Assembly (NCBI RefSeq): GCF_016899935.1
Contig: NZ_JACJJK010000003.1
Location: 186,001-250,000, forward strand
Reading direction: 5' to 3'
Length of the DNA: 64,000 nucleotides
From: Olsenella uli
GTDB taxonomy: Bacteria > Actinomycetota > Coriobacteriia > Coriobacteriales > Atopobiaceae
Both the position numbers and the translations under genes were made by a program. Below are positions 31,545 to 39,313 of the stretch, in pieces; the first letter of the stretch is position 1, and each line of letters starts with the position of its first letter. Below the pieces are notes generated by a model. That model did no database searches and was not told the DNA's origin. It saw only the letters and a list, made by a program, of their open reading frames with translations.

Positions 31545-32591
31545 TTTTGCGGCAAGGGCGAGCAGCTCGTCCACGTCCTTCTCGGCCGTGGCCCAGGAGC
31601 AGACGAAGCGCGCCACCACGTTGCCGTCCGGCAGCTCGTAGAAGGTCTCGCAGCCGCACGCGGCCTCGAAGGCGTCGCGCTGCGCCGGCGTCATGACAAA
31701 GAACTGCTGGTTGGAGGGTGCCTCGCCGTAGGGCGCAAAGCCGAGCTTGATAAGCCCCTCGCGCAGGCGGAACGCGCACGCGTTGGCGTTTCTCGCCAGG
31801 CGCCAGTAGAGGGCCTCGCCGCCGTCGGTCGCCGCCGCGAACGCGGCCTCGAACTGCACGCCCAGAAGGCGCCCCTTGGCGAGCAGCCCGCCGCGCTCCT
31901 TCTGCAGGAATGGGAAGGCCTCGCGCAGGCGCGGGTTGGCGATGACCATGGCCTCGCCGAAGAGCATGCCGTTCTTGGTGCCGCCGATGTAGAAGGCCCC
32001 GCAGCGTGCCGCGATGTGCTCGAGCGTGAGGCCGCCCGCCGCCGGCGAGGTCAGCGCCGAACCCAGGCGCGCGCCGTCGAGAAACACCGGCAGGCCCTTC
32101 TCGTCCGCCCAGTCGCAGATGGCGTCGAAGCGCGCGCGGTCCCACACGCCGCCGAGCTCGGTGGTGTCGGAGATGTAGACGCAGCCCGGGCGCGTCATGT
32201 GGCGGCCCGTCGAGGTCTGGAAGCGCCAGACGCGCTCGGCGGCCTCCGGCGTGAGGAAGCCGTCGGCGTCGTCCGTGGGCAGCACGGTGCGCCCGCACGC
32301 GGCCACGGCGCCGGTCTCGTGCACGTTGATGTGGGCGTCCTTCGTGCAGACGGCGCCCTCCCAGTCGCGCAAAAGGCCGGTCACGCCGATGACGTTTGCC
32401 GAGGTGCCGCCGATGCAGAACTCCACGTCCACGTCGTCGCGGCCGCACGCGGCGCGGATGAGCTCGCGGGCGCGCTCGCAGTGCGGGTCGCCCTCGGTGT
32501 AGCCGACGGTCTGCTCGTCGTTGGTGGCGGCGAGCGCGGCCAGGATCTCGGGCGCGGCGCCCTCGGAGTAGTCGTTGCGGAACATGCGCAT
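31536..32591 (-). CDS. ltaE: Low-specificity L-threonine aldolase (beta-eliminating lyase family)
   Basis: PLP enzyme that splits L-threonine/allo-threonine to glycine and acetaldehyde. The 351-residue product begins MRMFRNDYSEGA and has VGYTEGDPHCERA, the DGARLGSAL aspartate motif and the PLP lysine in GGTKNG. The frame is open to 32630, but the ATG at 32591 begins at the family's usual N-terminus. A GTTCTTCTC word is just upstream (32602). Confidence 0.88.
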   Translation of the reverse strand: MRMFRNDYSEGAAPEILAALAATNDEQTVGYTEGDPHCERARELIRAACGRDDVDVEFCIGGTSANVIGVTGLLRDWEGAVCTKDAHINVHETGAVAACGRTVLPTDDADGFLTPEAAERVWRFQTSTGRHMTRPGCVYISDTTELGGVWDRARFDAICDWADEKGLPVFLDGARLGSALTSPAAGGLTLEHIAARCGAFYIGGTKNGMLFGEAMVIANPRLREAFPFLQKERGGLLAKGRLLGVQFEAAFAAATDGGEALYWRLARNANACAFRLREGLIKLGFAPYGEAPSNQQFFVMTPAQRDAFEAACGCETFYELPDGNVVARFVCSWATAEKDVDELLALAAKLA

Positions 32592-32719
32592 GGTGTGCCC
32601 CGTTCTTCTCGATAGTCGTTGACGTCGCAATGTTACAACCTCCGCAACCGCACGTTCTTCTCGCCCTGAATGGGTTTATCGTTTCCGCAGCACATAAACC
32701 CGGCACGAGGGGACAGCAC

Positions 32720-33760
32720 ATGGAGAAGAAGGACATCGACTGGGGCAGCCTCGGCTTTGCCTACCAGCCCACCGACTACAGCTACGCCTGCAACTATCGC
32801 GACGGCGCCTGGGAGGAGGGCGGCCTCACGACCGACCACACCCTCACGCTCTCCGAGTGCGCGGGCATCTTCCACTACTGCCAGGAGGTCTTCGAGGGCC
32901 TCAAGGCCTACACCACCAAGGACGGCGACATCGTCTGCTTCCGCCCGGACCTCAACGCCTCCCGCATGGCCGACTCCGCGCGCCGCATCGTGATGCCGCC
33001 CTTCCCGGAGGACAAGTTCGTCGAGGCCGTCAAGATGGTCGTCAAGGCCAACGAGGCCTGGGTGCCGCCCTTCGGCTCGGGCGCCACGCTCTACGTGCGC
33101 CCGTTCATGGTGGCCACGGGCAACGTCATCGGCGTGAAGCCGGCTGACGAGTACCAGTTCCGCATCCTCGTGACGCCGGTGGGCCCGTACTACTCCGGCG
33201 GCGTCAAGCCGGTCGCCGTGAAGGTCCCCGAGTACGACCGCGCCGCCCCGCACGGCACCGGCGCCATCAAGGCCGGCCTCAACTACGCCATGAGCCTCTA
33301 CCCGAGCGTCCAGGCGCACGCCGAGGGCTTCGCGGACAACATGTTCCTCGACCCGCAGACCCACACCTACGTGGAGGAGTCCGGCGGCGCCAACTTCATG
33401 TTCGTGGACCGCGAGGGCACGATCGTGGTGCCGCAGTCCGCGACGGACTCCATCCTGCCGTCGATCACGCGCCGCAGCCTCGTGCAGGTGGCCCAGGAGA
33501 TGCTCGGCATGACCGTGGTGGAGCGCCCGGTCAAGTTCTCCGAGGTGGCCGAGGGCGCGTTCGTGGAGTGCGGCATGTGCGGCACGGCGGCCGTGATCTC
33601 CCCGGTTGGCAAGGTCGTGAACGGCGAGACCGAGGTCACCTTCGGCGAGGGCGGCATGGAGCACGTCGGTCCCGTCATGGCCAAGCTGCGCGAGACCCTG
33701 ACCGGCATCCAGGACGGCGAGATCGCCGGCCCCGAGGGCTGGGTCGTCAAGATCTGCTAG
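32720..33760 (+). CDS. ilvE: Branched-chain amino acid aminotransferase
   Basis: Transfers the amino group between glutamate and the keto acids of Leu, Ile and Val. The 346-residue product starts at ATG 32720 (GAGGGGA upstream; the longer frame from 32630 is not supported). It has the fold-type IV PLP lysine in TGAIKAGLNYA, CQEVFEGLKAY, RPDLNASRMADSARR and the EESGGANFMFV motif. It resembles the larger (eukaryote-like) BCAT group of about 340-360 residues. Confidence 0.93.
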   Translation: MEKKDIDWGSLGFAYQPTDYSYACNYRDGAWEEGGLTTDHTLTLSECAGIFHYCQEVFEGLKAYTTKDGDIVCFRPDLNASRMADSARRIVMPPFPEDKFVEAVKMVVKANEAWVPPFGSGATLYVRPFMVATGNVIGVKPADEYQFRILVTPVGPYYSGGVKPVAVKVPEYDRAAPHGTGAIKAGLNYAMSLYPSVQAHAEGFADNMFLDPQTHTYVEESGGANFMFVDREGTIVVPQSATDSILPSITRRSLVQVAQEMLGMTVVERPVKFSEVAEGAFVECGMCGTAAVISPVGKVVNGETEVTFGEGGMEHVGPVMAKLRETLTGIQDGEIAGPEGWVVKIC

Positions 33761-33781
33761 CCACGTACGCCAAAACCGCGC

Positions 33782-33821
33782 CGAGAAACCCGTCCCCCAT
33801 GACCGGTGGACGGGTTTCTCG
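33782..33821. terminator. Terminator-like stem made from an inverted pair of GAGAAACCC words
   Basis: CGAGAAACCCGTCC (33782-33795) pairs perfectly with 33808-33821 (14 bp, 12-base loop), just after ilvE. It lacks a T-run. The arms start with the GAGAA word, so an inverted word pair forms the hairpin. Confidence 0.7.
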
Positions 33822-33825
33822 TCAG

Positions 33826-33912
33826 ATAGCATACACTGAGCTGATTCGATATCACATACTGCCAGCTGAGATTCATTGAAGCTTTCAGAAACGGCTTGCC
33901 AGTGTATGCTAT
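33826..33912. repeat. Inverted repeat with ATAGCATACACTG arms
   Basis: ATAGCATACACTG (33826-33838) and its exact reverse complement (33900-33912) flank 61 AT-rich bases that include a third, imperfect copy (ATATCACATACTG at 33849). It lies between ilvE's terminator and the hisS promoter. Confidence 0.8.
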
Positions 33913-33966
33913 TTTCGGTCCGCGCGGCGTGACCGTCGCCGGCTGTGGTGTGCTTGCCACTCGCGG

Positions 33967-33972
33967 TATACT
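33967..33972 (+). promoter_or_regulatory. -10 element (TATACT) of hisS
   Basis: TATACT lies 38 bases before the hisS ATG. TTGCCA at 33897 is too far away and no good -35 is seen; the region TGTGCTTGCCACTCGCGG upstream may supply TTGCCA at 33954. Confidence 0.55.
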
Positions 33973-34010
33973 GAACGGCTGTAAAACCGCACGGCGAGAA
34001 GGGATGCCCG

Positions 34011-35327
34011 ATGGCTCAGAAGGTTCAGGGGACCGAGGACCTCTACGGCGGCTACATGCGCGCCTGGCAGCGCATGGTCGACGTGGCGCGCGAGCTCTTT
34101 GGCGCGTACGGCTTCGACCAGATCGAGACGCCGGCCATCGAGCAGGTGGACACCTTCGTGCACGGCATCGGCGAATCCACCGACGTGGTGCGCAAGGAGA
34201 TGTTCCGCGTCTTCTCCGGCGCGCTCCTGCCCGACGTGCTGGAGCGCGGGTCCGAGAGCCACCTCAAGCCGCGCCAGCGCATGGCCATGCGGCCCGAGGG
34301 CACGGCGGGCGTGGTGCGCGCCGTGGTGGAGAACAACCTCGTGCCGCAGGGGGCGGCGCCGGCCAAGCTCTGGTACGCGGAGGCGATGTTTCGCGGCGAG
34401 CGCCCGCAGAAGGGGCGCCTGCGCCAGTTCCACCAGGTGGGCGTCGAGTGGCTGGGCGCGAGCGACCCGGCCGCGGACGCCGAGTGCATCATCATGCTCA
34501 TGACCTACTTCGAGCGCCTGGGCTTTGCCCGCGAGAACCTGCGCCTGGTCATCAACTCGATGGGCGACGCCGCGTGCCGCCCCGCCTACCGCGACAAGGT
34601 CCGCGCGTTCATCCTGGACCACAAGGACGAGATGTGCGAGGACTGCCTCGAGCGCGCCCAGATCAACCCGCTGCGCGCCTTTGACTGCAAGAACGACCAC
34701 TGCCGCGAGGTCATGAGGGACGCGCCGCTCGCGCCGGACAACCTCTGCGAGGAGTGCGCCGCGCACTACGCCGCGGTCAAGCGCTATCTGGACGCGGCCG
34801 GCGTGGCCTACGTGGAGGACCCCACGCTGGTGCGCGGCCTGGACTACTACACGCGCACGGTCTTCGAGGTGGAGGCCGTGGGCTCGGGCGTGGGCGCCAT
34901 CGGCGGCGGCGGGCGCTACGACGGCCTGGTGGAGCTCGAGGGCGGCAAGCCCACGCCGGGCCTGGGCTTTGCGGTGGGCTTCGAGCGGATCGCGCTCGCG
35001 CTCGCGGCGGCGGGCGTGGAGATGGGCGGCGACGAGCCGACCTGCGTCTACGTGGCCTGCACGGGCGGCGAGGCGGAGCGCGCTGCGGCGTTCGATGCCT
35101 GCCTGGCGCTGCGCGCAGCGGGCGTGCGCACCGAGGCCGACTATCAGGGCCGCTCGCTCAAGTCCCAGTTCAAGCAGGCCGACAAGCTGCGCGCTCGCCT
35201 CTGCGTGGTCATCGGCGGCGACGAGGTGGCTGCCGGCGCCGCCACCCTGCGCGACATGGCCACGCACGAGCAGACGCAGGTTCCGATGGACCAGCTGGCG
35301 CAGGCGGTTCTCGCCCGCCTGGCGTAG
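34011..35327 (+). CDS. hisS: Histidyl-tRNA synthetase
   Basis: Charges tRNA-His. The 438-residue class II synthetase shows motif 2 (RPQKGRLRQFHQVGVE), the histidine-specific motifs VRGLDYYTRTVFE and GGGRYDGL, motif 3 (PGLGFAVGFERI) and a C-terminal anticodon-binding domain. ATG 34011 follows GAGAAGGGA. A Cys-rich insert (CEDCLERAQINPLRAFDCKNDHC) is the common zinc-like variant seen in many bacteria. aspS is not adjacent. Confidence 0.95.
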   Translation: MAQKVQGTEDLYGGYMRAWQRMVDVARELFGAYGFDQIETPAIEQVDTFVHGIGESTDVVRKEMFRVFSGALLPDVLERGSESHLKPRQRMAMRPEGTAGVVRAVVENNLVPQGAAPAKLWYAEAMFRGERPQKGRLRQFHQVGVEWLGASDPAADAECIIMLMTYFERLGFARENLRLVINSMGDAACRPAYRDKVRAFILDHKDEMCEDCLERAQINPLRAFDCKNDHCREVMRDAPLAPDNLCEECAAHYAAVKRYLDAAGVAYVEDPTLVRGLDYYTRTVFEVEAVGSGVGAIGGGGRYDGLVELEGGKPTPGLGFAVGFERIALALAAAGVEMGGDEPTCVYVACTGGEAERAAAFDACLALRAAGVRTEADYQGRSLKSQFKQADKLRARLCVVIGGDEVAAGAATLRDMATHEQTQVPMDQLAQAVLARLA

Positions 35328-35342
35328 CCGCTTTCGTCCCCG

Positions 35343-35462
35343 GCCGATACGCGACTTCCAACGTTTTGCCCGCATATTCCGTCGGAAATCGCATATTGCC
35401 TCACGACAGTACGCGACTTCCGACGGAACGGGCCGCTAAAACGTTGGAAGTCGCGTATCGGC
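35343..35462. repeat. 25-bp perfect inverted repeat with duplicated 62-base hairpin module
   Basis: Bases 35343-35367 and 35438-35462 are exact reverse complements. Forward CGACTTCC copies at 35352 and 35414 and reverse copies at 35384 and 35446 are each exactly 62 bases apart. A nested pair is TCCGTCGGAAATCGC with GCGACTTCCGACGGA. The array is thus F-R-F-R with two pairings possible. Confidence 0.88.
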
Positions 35463-35494
35463 AGCACTGGGACTGCGGGCAGGAGAGGGTTGGC

Positions 35495-36160
35495 GTGGAC
35501 GAAGGCGTGCCGATATACGAGGACGAGGTCCTTCTCGCCTGGGACAAGCCGGCGGGAATCATCGTGCACGGCGACGGCACGGGCGCGCGCACGCTCACGG
35601 ACGTCGTGGCGGCGCACCTGGCGGCGGCGGGCCGCACGGGAGCGCGCCCGCAGGCGGTGCAGCGCCTGGACCGTGAGACCACCGGCGTCGTGCTCTTCTC
35701 GCTTGACCGCGCAACGCAGCCGGCGCTGGACGCGCAGGTCGCGGGCCATGACATGGACAAGACCTACCTCGCGGTGGTGGCGGGGCGCGTCCCCTGGGCC
35801 AAGAAGACCGTGCTCCTGCCCGTCGGTCGGGACCGCCATGACGCGCGCCGCATGCGCGTCTGTCGCCCGGAGCAGGGCAGCCCCGCCGAGACCCGCGTCC
35901 GCCGCATCGCCGAGAAGAACGGGCGCACGCTGCTCATGGTCACGCTCGTGACCGGCCGGCGCCACCAGATCCGCGTGCACCTGGCCGCGCTCGGCCACCC
36001 GATCGTGGGCGACGCGCTCTACGGCGGGCCGCGTAGCCCGGCCGGACTCATGCTCCACGCCTGGCGCGAGGACGTCACGCACCCCGTGACCGGCGCGCGC
36101 CTGCGTCTGGAGACCGCCTGGCCCACCCGCCTCTGGCCGGAGCGCCCGCCCGCGCTCTGA
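35495..36160 (+). CDS. RluA-family pseudouridine synthase
   Basis: Converts uridine to pseudouridine in rRNA or tRNA. The 221-residue product has the catalytic Asp in QRLDRETTGVVLF, the GRRHQIRVHLAALGHPIVGDALYGG motif and a C-terminal LMLHAW strand. There is no S4 domain, and the length fits the short RluA/RluC-like group. GTG 35495 has AGGAGAGGG upstream. The exact target U cannot be predicted. Confidence 0.85.
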   Translation: MDEGVPIYEDEVLLAWDKPAGIIVHGDGTGARTLTDVVAAHLAAAGRTGARPQAVQRLDRETTGVVLFSLDRATQPALDAQVAGHDMDKTYLAVVAGRVPWAKKTVLLPVGRDRHDARRMRVCRPEQGSPAETRVRRIAEKNGRTLLMVTLVTGRRHQIRVHLAALGHPIVGDALYGGPRSPAGLMLHAWREDVTHPVTGARLRLETAWPTRLWPERPPAL

Positions 36161-36171
36161 GCGGCCCGGAG

Positions 36172-36318
36172 TGAGGTTGTGCGCACGCCGCGAGGTTATG
36201 CGCACGGCCGCGCGCCGAGGTTCTTCTCGGCACGCCCGTGACCGGCGGATAGAGACGATCAAACGACGCGCATAACCTCCCCGGCCGCGCATAACCTCGC
36301 AGATTGCGCACAACCTGC
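36172..36318. repeat. Mirrored array, 19-base period, 80-base centre (copy 1)
   Basis: Forward GGTT cores at 36175 and 36194 (motif GAGGTTATGCGCA), reverse AACC cores at 36274, 36293 and 36312: steps of exactly 19, and 80 from the last forward to the first reverse. A GAGGTTCTTCTCGG word lies at centre (36217-36230), starting GGTT 25 bases after the last forward core. The copy at 51853 has the same geometry. Confidence 0.88.
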
Positions 36319-36454
36319 CGCAGGCCGCAAATCGCGCGACGCCGAGGGGAACGCCGCCGCCACCCGCCCGTCCGCTGTGCGATACTGACTGGTTGAGAAC
36401 GCGCCTCTGAGGGGAGGCGCGACGCACGACGAGACACCCGGGAGAGGGGCAACC

Positions 36455-38017
36455 ATGGCCGATACCATGCGCGGCGTCTACACCAACCTGACCGAGATCC
36501 GCCGCAACGTGTTCTCCAGCGTGGCCAAGATCGCCTACGAGATGAAGGACGACGACGAGAAGACCACCCGCCGCAAGCTCCGTGACCTCCCGTACGAGAT
36601 CATCCCCGGCGACGTGGCCACCTACCGCGAGTCGGTCTTCCTGGAGCGCGCGATCGTGGAGCAGCGCATCCGCCTGGCCATGGGCCTGCCGCTGCAGGGC
36701 GTGGACAAGCGCGAGAGCCTCACCGACGGCCTCGCCGACGCCTGCGTGCCCGAGACCTACTACGAGCCGCCGCTGATCAACGTCATCAAGTTCGCGTGCA
36801 ACGCCTGCGCGGACAACACCTACCGCGTGACCGACGCCTGCCAGGGCTGCCTCGCGCACCCCTGCCGCGAGATTTGCCCCAAGGGCGCCATCTCGTTCAG
36901 GGACAAGAAGGCCTACATCGATCAGGAGAAGTGCATCCACTGCGGCATGTGCTTCAAGACCTGCCCCTACCACGCGATCCAGCACCAGGTGCGCCCCTGC
37001 GCGGACGCCTGCGGCATGCACGCCATCGGCTCCGACGAGCACGGCCGCGCCCAGATCGACTACGAGAAGTGCGTCTCCTGCGGCCAGTGCCTGATCAACT
37101 GCCCGTTCGGCGCCATCGCCGACAAGAGCCAGATCTTCCAGGTCATCCAGGCCATCAACCGCGGCGACGAGGTCATCGCCGAGGTGGCGCCGGCCTTCGT
37201 GGGTCAGTTCGGCGGCAAGGGCAACGTGGACAAGCTGCGCCAGGCCTTCACGATGCTCGGCTTCTCCGGCATGGAGGAGGTCGCGGTGGGCGCGGACCTC
37301 TGCACCGTCCAGGAGGCCGAGGACTTCATGGAGGAGGTGCCCGAGAAGATTCCGTTCATGGGCACCTCGTGCTGCCCGGCGTGGTCGGTCATGGCCAAGA
37401 CCGAGTTCCCGGACCACGCGGAGTGCATCTCGATGGCCCTCACGCCCATGACGCTCACGGCGCGCCTGCTACGCCAGCAGCACCCCAACGCCAAGATCGT
37501 CTTCGTGGGGCCGTGCTCGGCGAAGAAGCTCGAGGCCATGCGCAAGTCCGTGCGCTCCGAGGTGGATTTTGTGCTCACCTTCGAGGAGATGGCCGGCATG
37601 ATGAAGGGCCGCGGCATCGACGAGTACACCAAGCTCACGGGCGAGGGCAGCTCGGACTTCGAGGTGGCCTCCGCCGATGGGCGCGGGTTCGCGGTGGCGG
37701 GCGGCGTCGCGGGCGCCGTGGTCAACGCGATCAAGGTGATGGACCCCGAGCGCGAGGTCAACGTCGTCAACGCGGAGGGCCTGGAGAACTGCCGCAAGAT
37801 GATGAAGGACGCCGTCAAGGGCAAGTACCCCGGCTACCTGCTCGAGGGCATGGCCTGCCCGGGCGGCTGCGTGGCCGGCGCGGGCACGCTGCAGTCGATC
37901 AACAAGACGGCTGCGGCGGTCAAGCGCTACGCCAAGAAGTCGCCGCACGCCAACGCCACGGAGAACGCGTTCCGCGACCAGATTCCCTCGCTCGAGCGCG
38001 AGGAGGACGGCAAGTAG
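36455..38017 (+). CDS. Monomeric [FeFe]-hydrogenase, group B-like
   Basis: A 520-residue H-cluster enzyme that evolves, oxidises or senses H2. The N-terminal region has ferredoxin-type Cys motifs (CQGCLAHPCREICP, CIHCGMCFKTCP, CVSCGQCLINCP), and the C-terminal catalytic domain has L1 TSCCPAWS (about residue 304), L2 GPCSAKK (about 353) and L3 MACPGGCVAGAG (about 467). L2 begins GPC rather than the MPC of classical group A enzymes, which suggests group B. The maturases HydE/F/G are not here. ATG 36455 is behind GAGAGGGG, and GATACT (36381) is a likely -10. Confidence 0.92.
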   Translation: MADTMRGVYTNLTEIRRNVFSSVAKIAYEMKDDDEKTTRRKLRDLPYEIIPGDVATYRESVFLERAIVEQRIRLAMGLPLQGVDKRESLTDGLADACVPETYYEPPLINVIKFACNACADNTYRVTDACQGCLAHPCREICPKGAISFRDKKAYIDQEKCIHCGMCFKTCPYHAIQHQVRPCADACGMHAIGSDEHGRAQIDYEKCVSCGQCLINCPFGAIADKSQIFQVIQAINRGDEVIAEVAPAFVGQFGGKGNVDKLRQAFTMLGFSGMEEVAVGADLCTVQEAEDFMEEVPEKIPFMGTSCCPAWSVMAKTEFPDHAECISMALTPMTLTARLLRQQHPNAKIVFVGPCSAKKLEAMRKSVRSEVDFVLTFEEMAGMMKGRGIDEYTKLTGEGSSDFEVASADGRGFAVAGGVAGAVVNAIKVMDPEREVNVVNAEGLENCRKMMKDAVKGKYPGYLLEGMACPGGCVAGAGTLQSINKTAAAVKRYAKKSPHANATENAFRDQIPSLEREEDGK

Positions 38018-38041
38018 GCGCGCTTCTCGTCCGCCCGCTCG

Positions 38042-38118
38042 AATAACGCGCTAAATCGTACAAGTGCGTTATTCTGACCTGCGGACATAGAAAACGGTGC
38101 TTGATTTAGTGCATTAAT
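38042..38118. repeat. Covarying hairpin element, copy 2 (AATAACGCGC family)
   Basis: AATAACGCGC at 38042, GTGCGTTATT at 38064 (22 bases on) and GTGCATTAAT at 38109 (45 further), the same distances as copy 1 at 11644. The variable stem uses TAAATC/GATTTA in place of ATGGTTT/AAACCGT, so pairing is kept while sequence changes. A GAGAAGGAC word (38159) and a CTTCTCG word (38031) flank it. Confidence 0.82.
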
Positions 38119-38171
38119 CGGGGTGGGCGCGCTTGCTCCCACCCCGTCGTCACGACTCGAGAAGGACACCC

Positions 38172-39203
38172 ATGCTCAAGGTAGACCGCGCGATCCTGCA
38201 CGTCTTTGACTTCGACTCTGGCTCCACCTACCTCTCCGAACGCCCGCTCGACCTCACGGTCCGCGCGACGCGCTCCTACGTGCAGCGCCACCTGCGCAAG
38301 ATCTCCGCCAACGCGGAGAGCCGCCACGGCGAGTTCGCCCCGGACTCGGGCTTTGCCGCGGAGCTTACGCGCTACCTGGCCGGCGAGCGCGAGTTCGTGG
38401 AGTTCTCGACGGAGATCGCCCAGTGGTTCTGGGAGGAGCTGCGCCGCTCGGAGGACCTCGAGCAGTGCGACCTGCTCGTCGCGGACTTCACGGACACGGA
38501 CGGCGCGGACGAGAAGGACGTGGAGTTCGACGGCCCCGCCGGCCGCAGGTTCTTCTCGATCCTGCTGCTGCCGCGCCGCCAGGCGTTCGTGCACGAGGTC
38601 GGCGGCGGTGCCAACGACATCGCGCGGGTGGACGCCACGCTGCCCAACCCCTCCCAGAAGGTGGCGTCCTACGTGCTCGTGGACGCCGAGACCGGCGCGA
38701 TCGACTTTCACGACAAGGAGCGCGCCGTGGGCGGCGAGCGCGTGAGCGTCATCCCCGAGCGCTTCCTGCAGTGCACGAGCGAGGCCTCGAGCCACGAGGT
38801 CATCGACGAGGTCAACGTCATCGTGCGCGACGTGGCGGAGGAGTTCGGCCTGGAGCCGGCCGTGGAGGCCGCGCGCGTCAAGGCCGCCGTGGCGAGAAGC
38901 GCCGACGTGGAGGAGTCCTTCTCGCCCGCCGAGGTGGGCCGGACCGTTTTTGCCGAGCGCCCCGAGGTGCAGCAGCGCTTCGAGGAGCGCGTCCAGGAGG
39001 CCAGGCTCCCCGAGGAGGCGCCAGTGCGTCGCGGCGTGGCCAACCGCCTCACGCGCAGCCACAAGATCCGCACGGACACCGGGGTGGAGATCACCTTCCC
39101 CTCGGAGCTCGCGGAGCGCCCGGGCTACCTGGACTTCTCGACCGACGCCGAGGGACGCATCACGATCACGGTGGGCAACGTCGCGCACATCGAGAACCGC
39201 TGA
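38172..39203 (+). CDS. Nucleoid-associated protein (NdpA/YejK family)
   Basis: A 343-residue protein of the 37-kDa nucleoid-associated family. It has the KVDRAILHVFDFDSGSTYLSERPLDL start, a central VHEVGGGANDIARVDATLP region, VIPERFLQ and a C-terminal KIRTDTGVEITFPSELAERPGYLDF strand set. Role in DNA binding is known only loosely. ATG 38172 is supported by GAGAAGGA 10 bases upstream, which is itself a GAGAAGGAC word. The array at 38042 lies in its upstream region. Confidence 0.85.
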   Translation: MLKVDRAILHVFDFDSGSTYLSERPLDLTVRATRSYVQRHLRKISANAESRHGEFAPDSGFAAELTRYLAGEREFVEFSTEIAQWFWEELRRSEDLEQCDLLVADFTDTDGADEKDVEFDGPAGRRFFSILLLPRRQAFVHEVGGGANDIARVDATLPNPSQKVASYVLVDAETGAIDFHDKERAVGGERVSVIPERFLQCTSEASSHEVIDEVNVIVRDVAEEFGLEPAVEAARVKAAVARSADVEESFSPAEVGRTVFAERPEVQQRFEERVQEARLPEEAPVRRGVANRLTRSHKIRTDTGVEITFPSELAERPGYLDFSTDAEGRITITVGNVAHIENR

Positions 39204-39259
39204 GGCCGCCGCCCGGGGCGCGGGCTCATGTGTGTCTCGTGTCCGAGCGCGATTGTGGC

Positions 39260-39265
39260 TAGAAT
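39260..39265 (+). promoter_or_regulatory. -10 element (TAGAAT) of the coiled-coil exported protein
   Basis: TAGAAT lies 49 bases ahead of ATG 39314, just past the previous gene. The -35 is not evident. Confidence 0.4.
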
Positions 39266-39313
39266 GGTGCGATGAGTTTCGACAATGCCGCACATACGTA
39301 CCAAGGAGACTCC

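Noticed and set aside
36301-36454. rRNA or additional tRNA in the GC-rich gaps
   Set aside because: No cloverleaf or rRNA motif was found; the only tRNA is at 25739.
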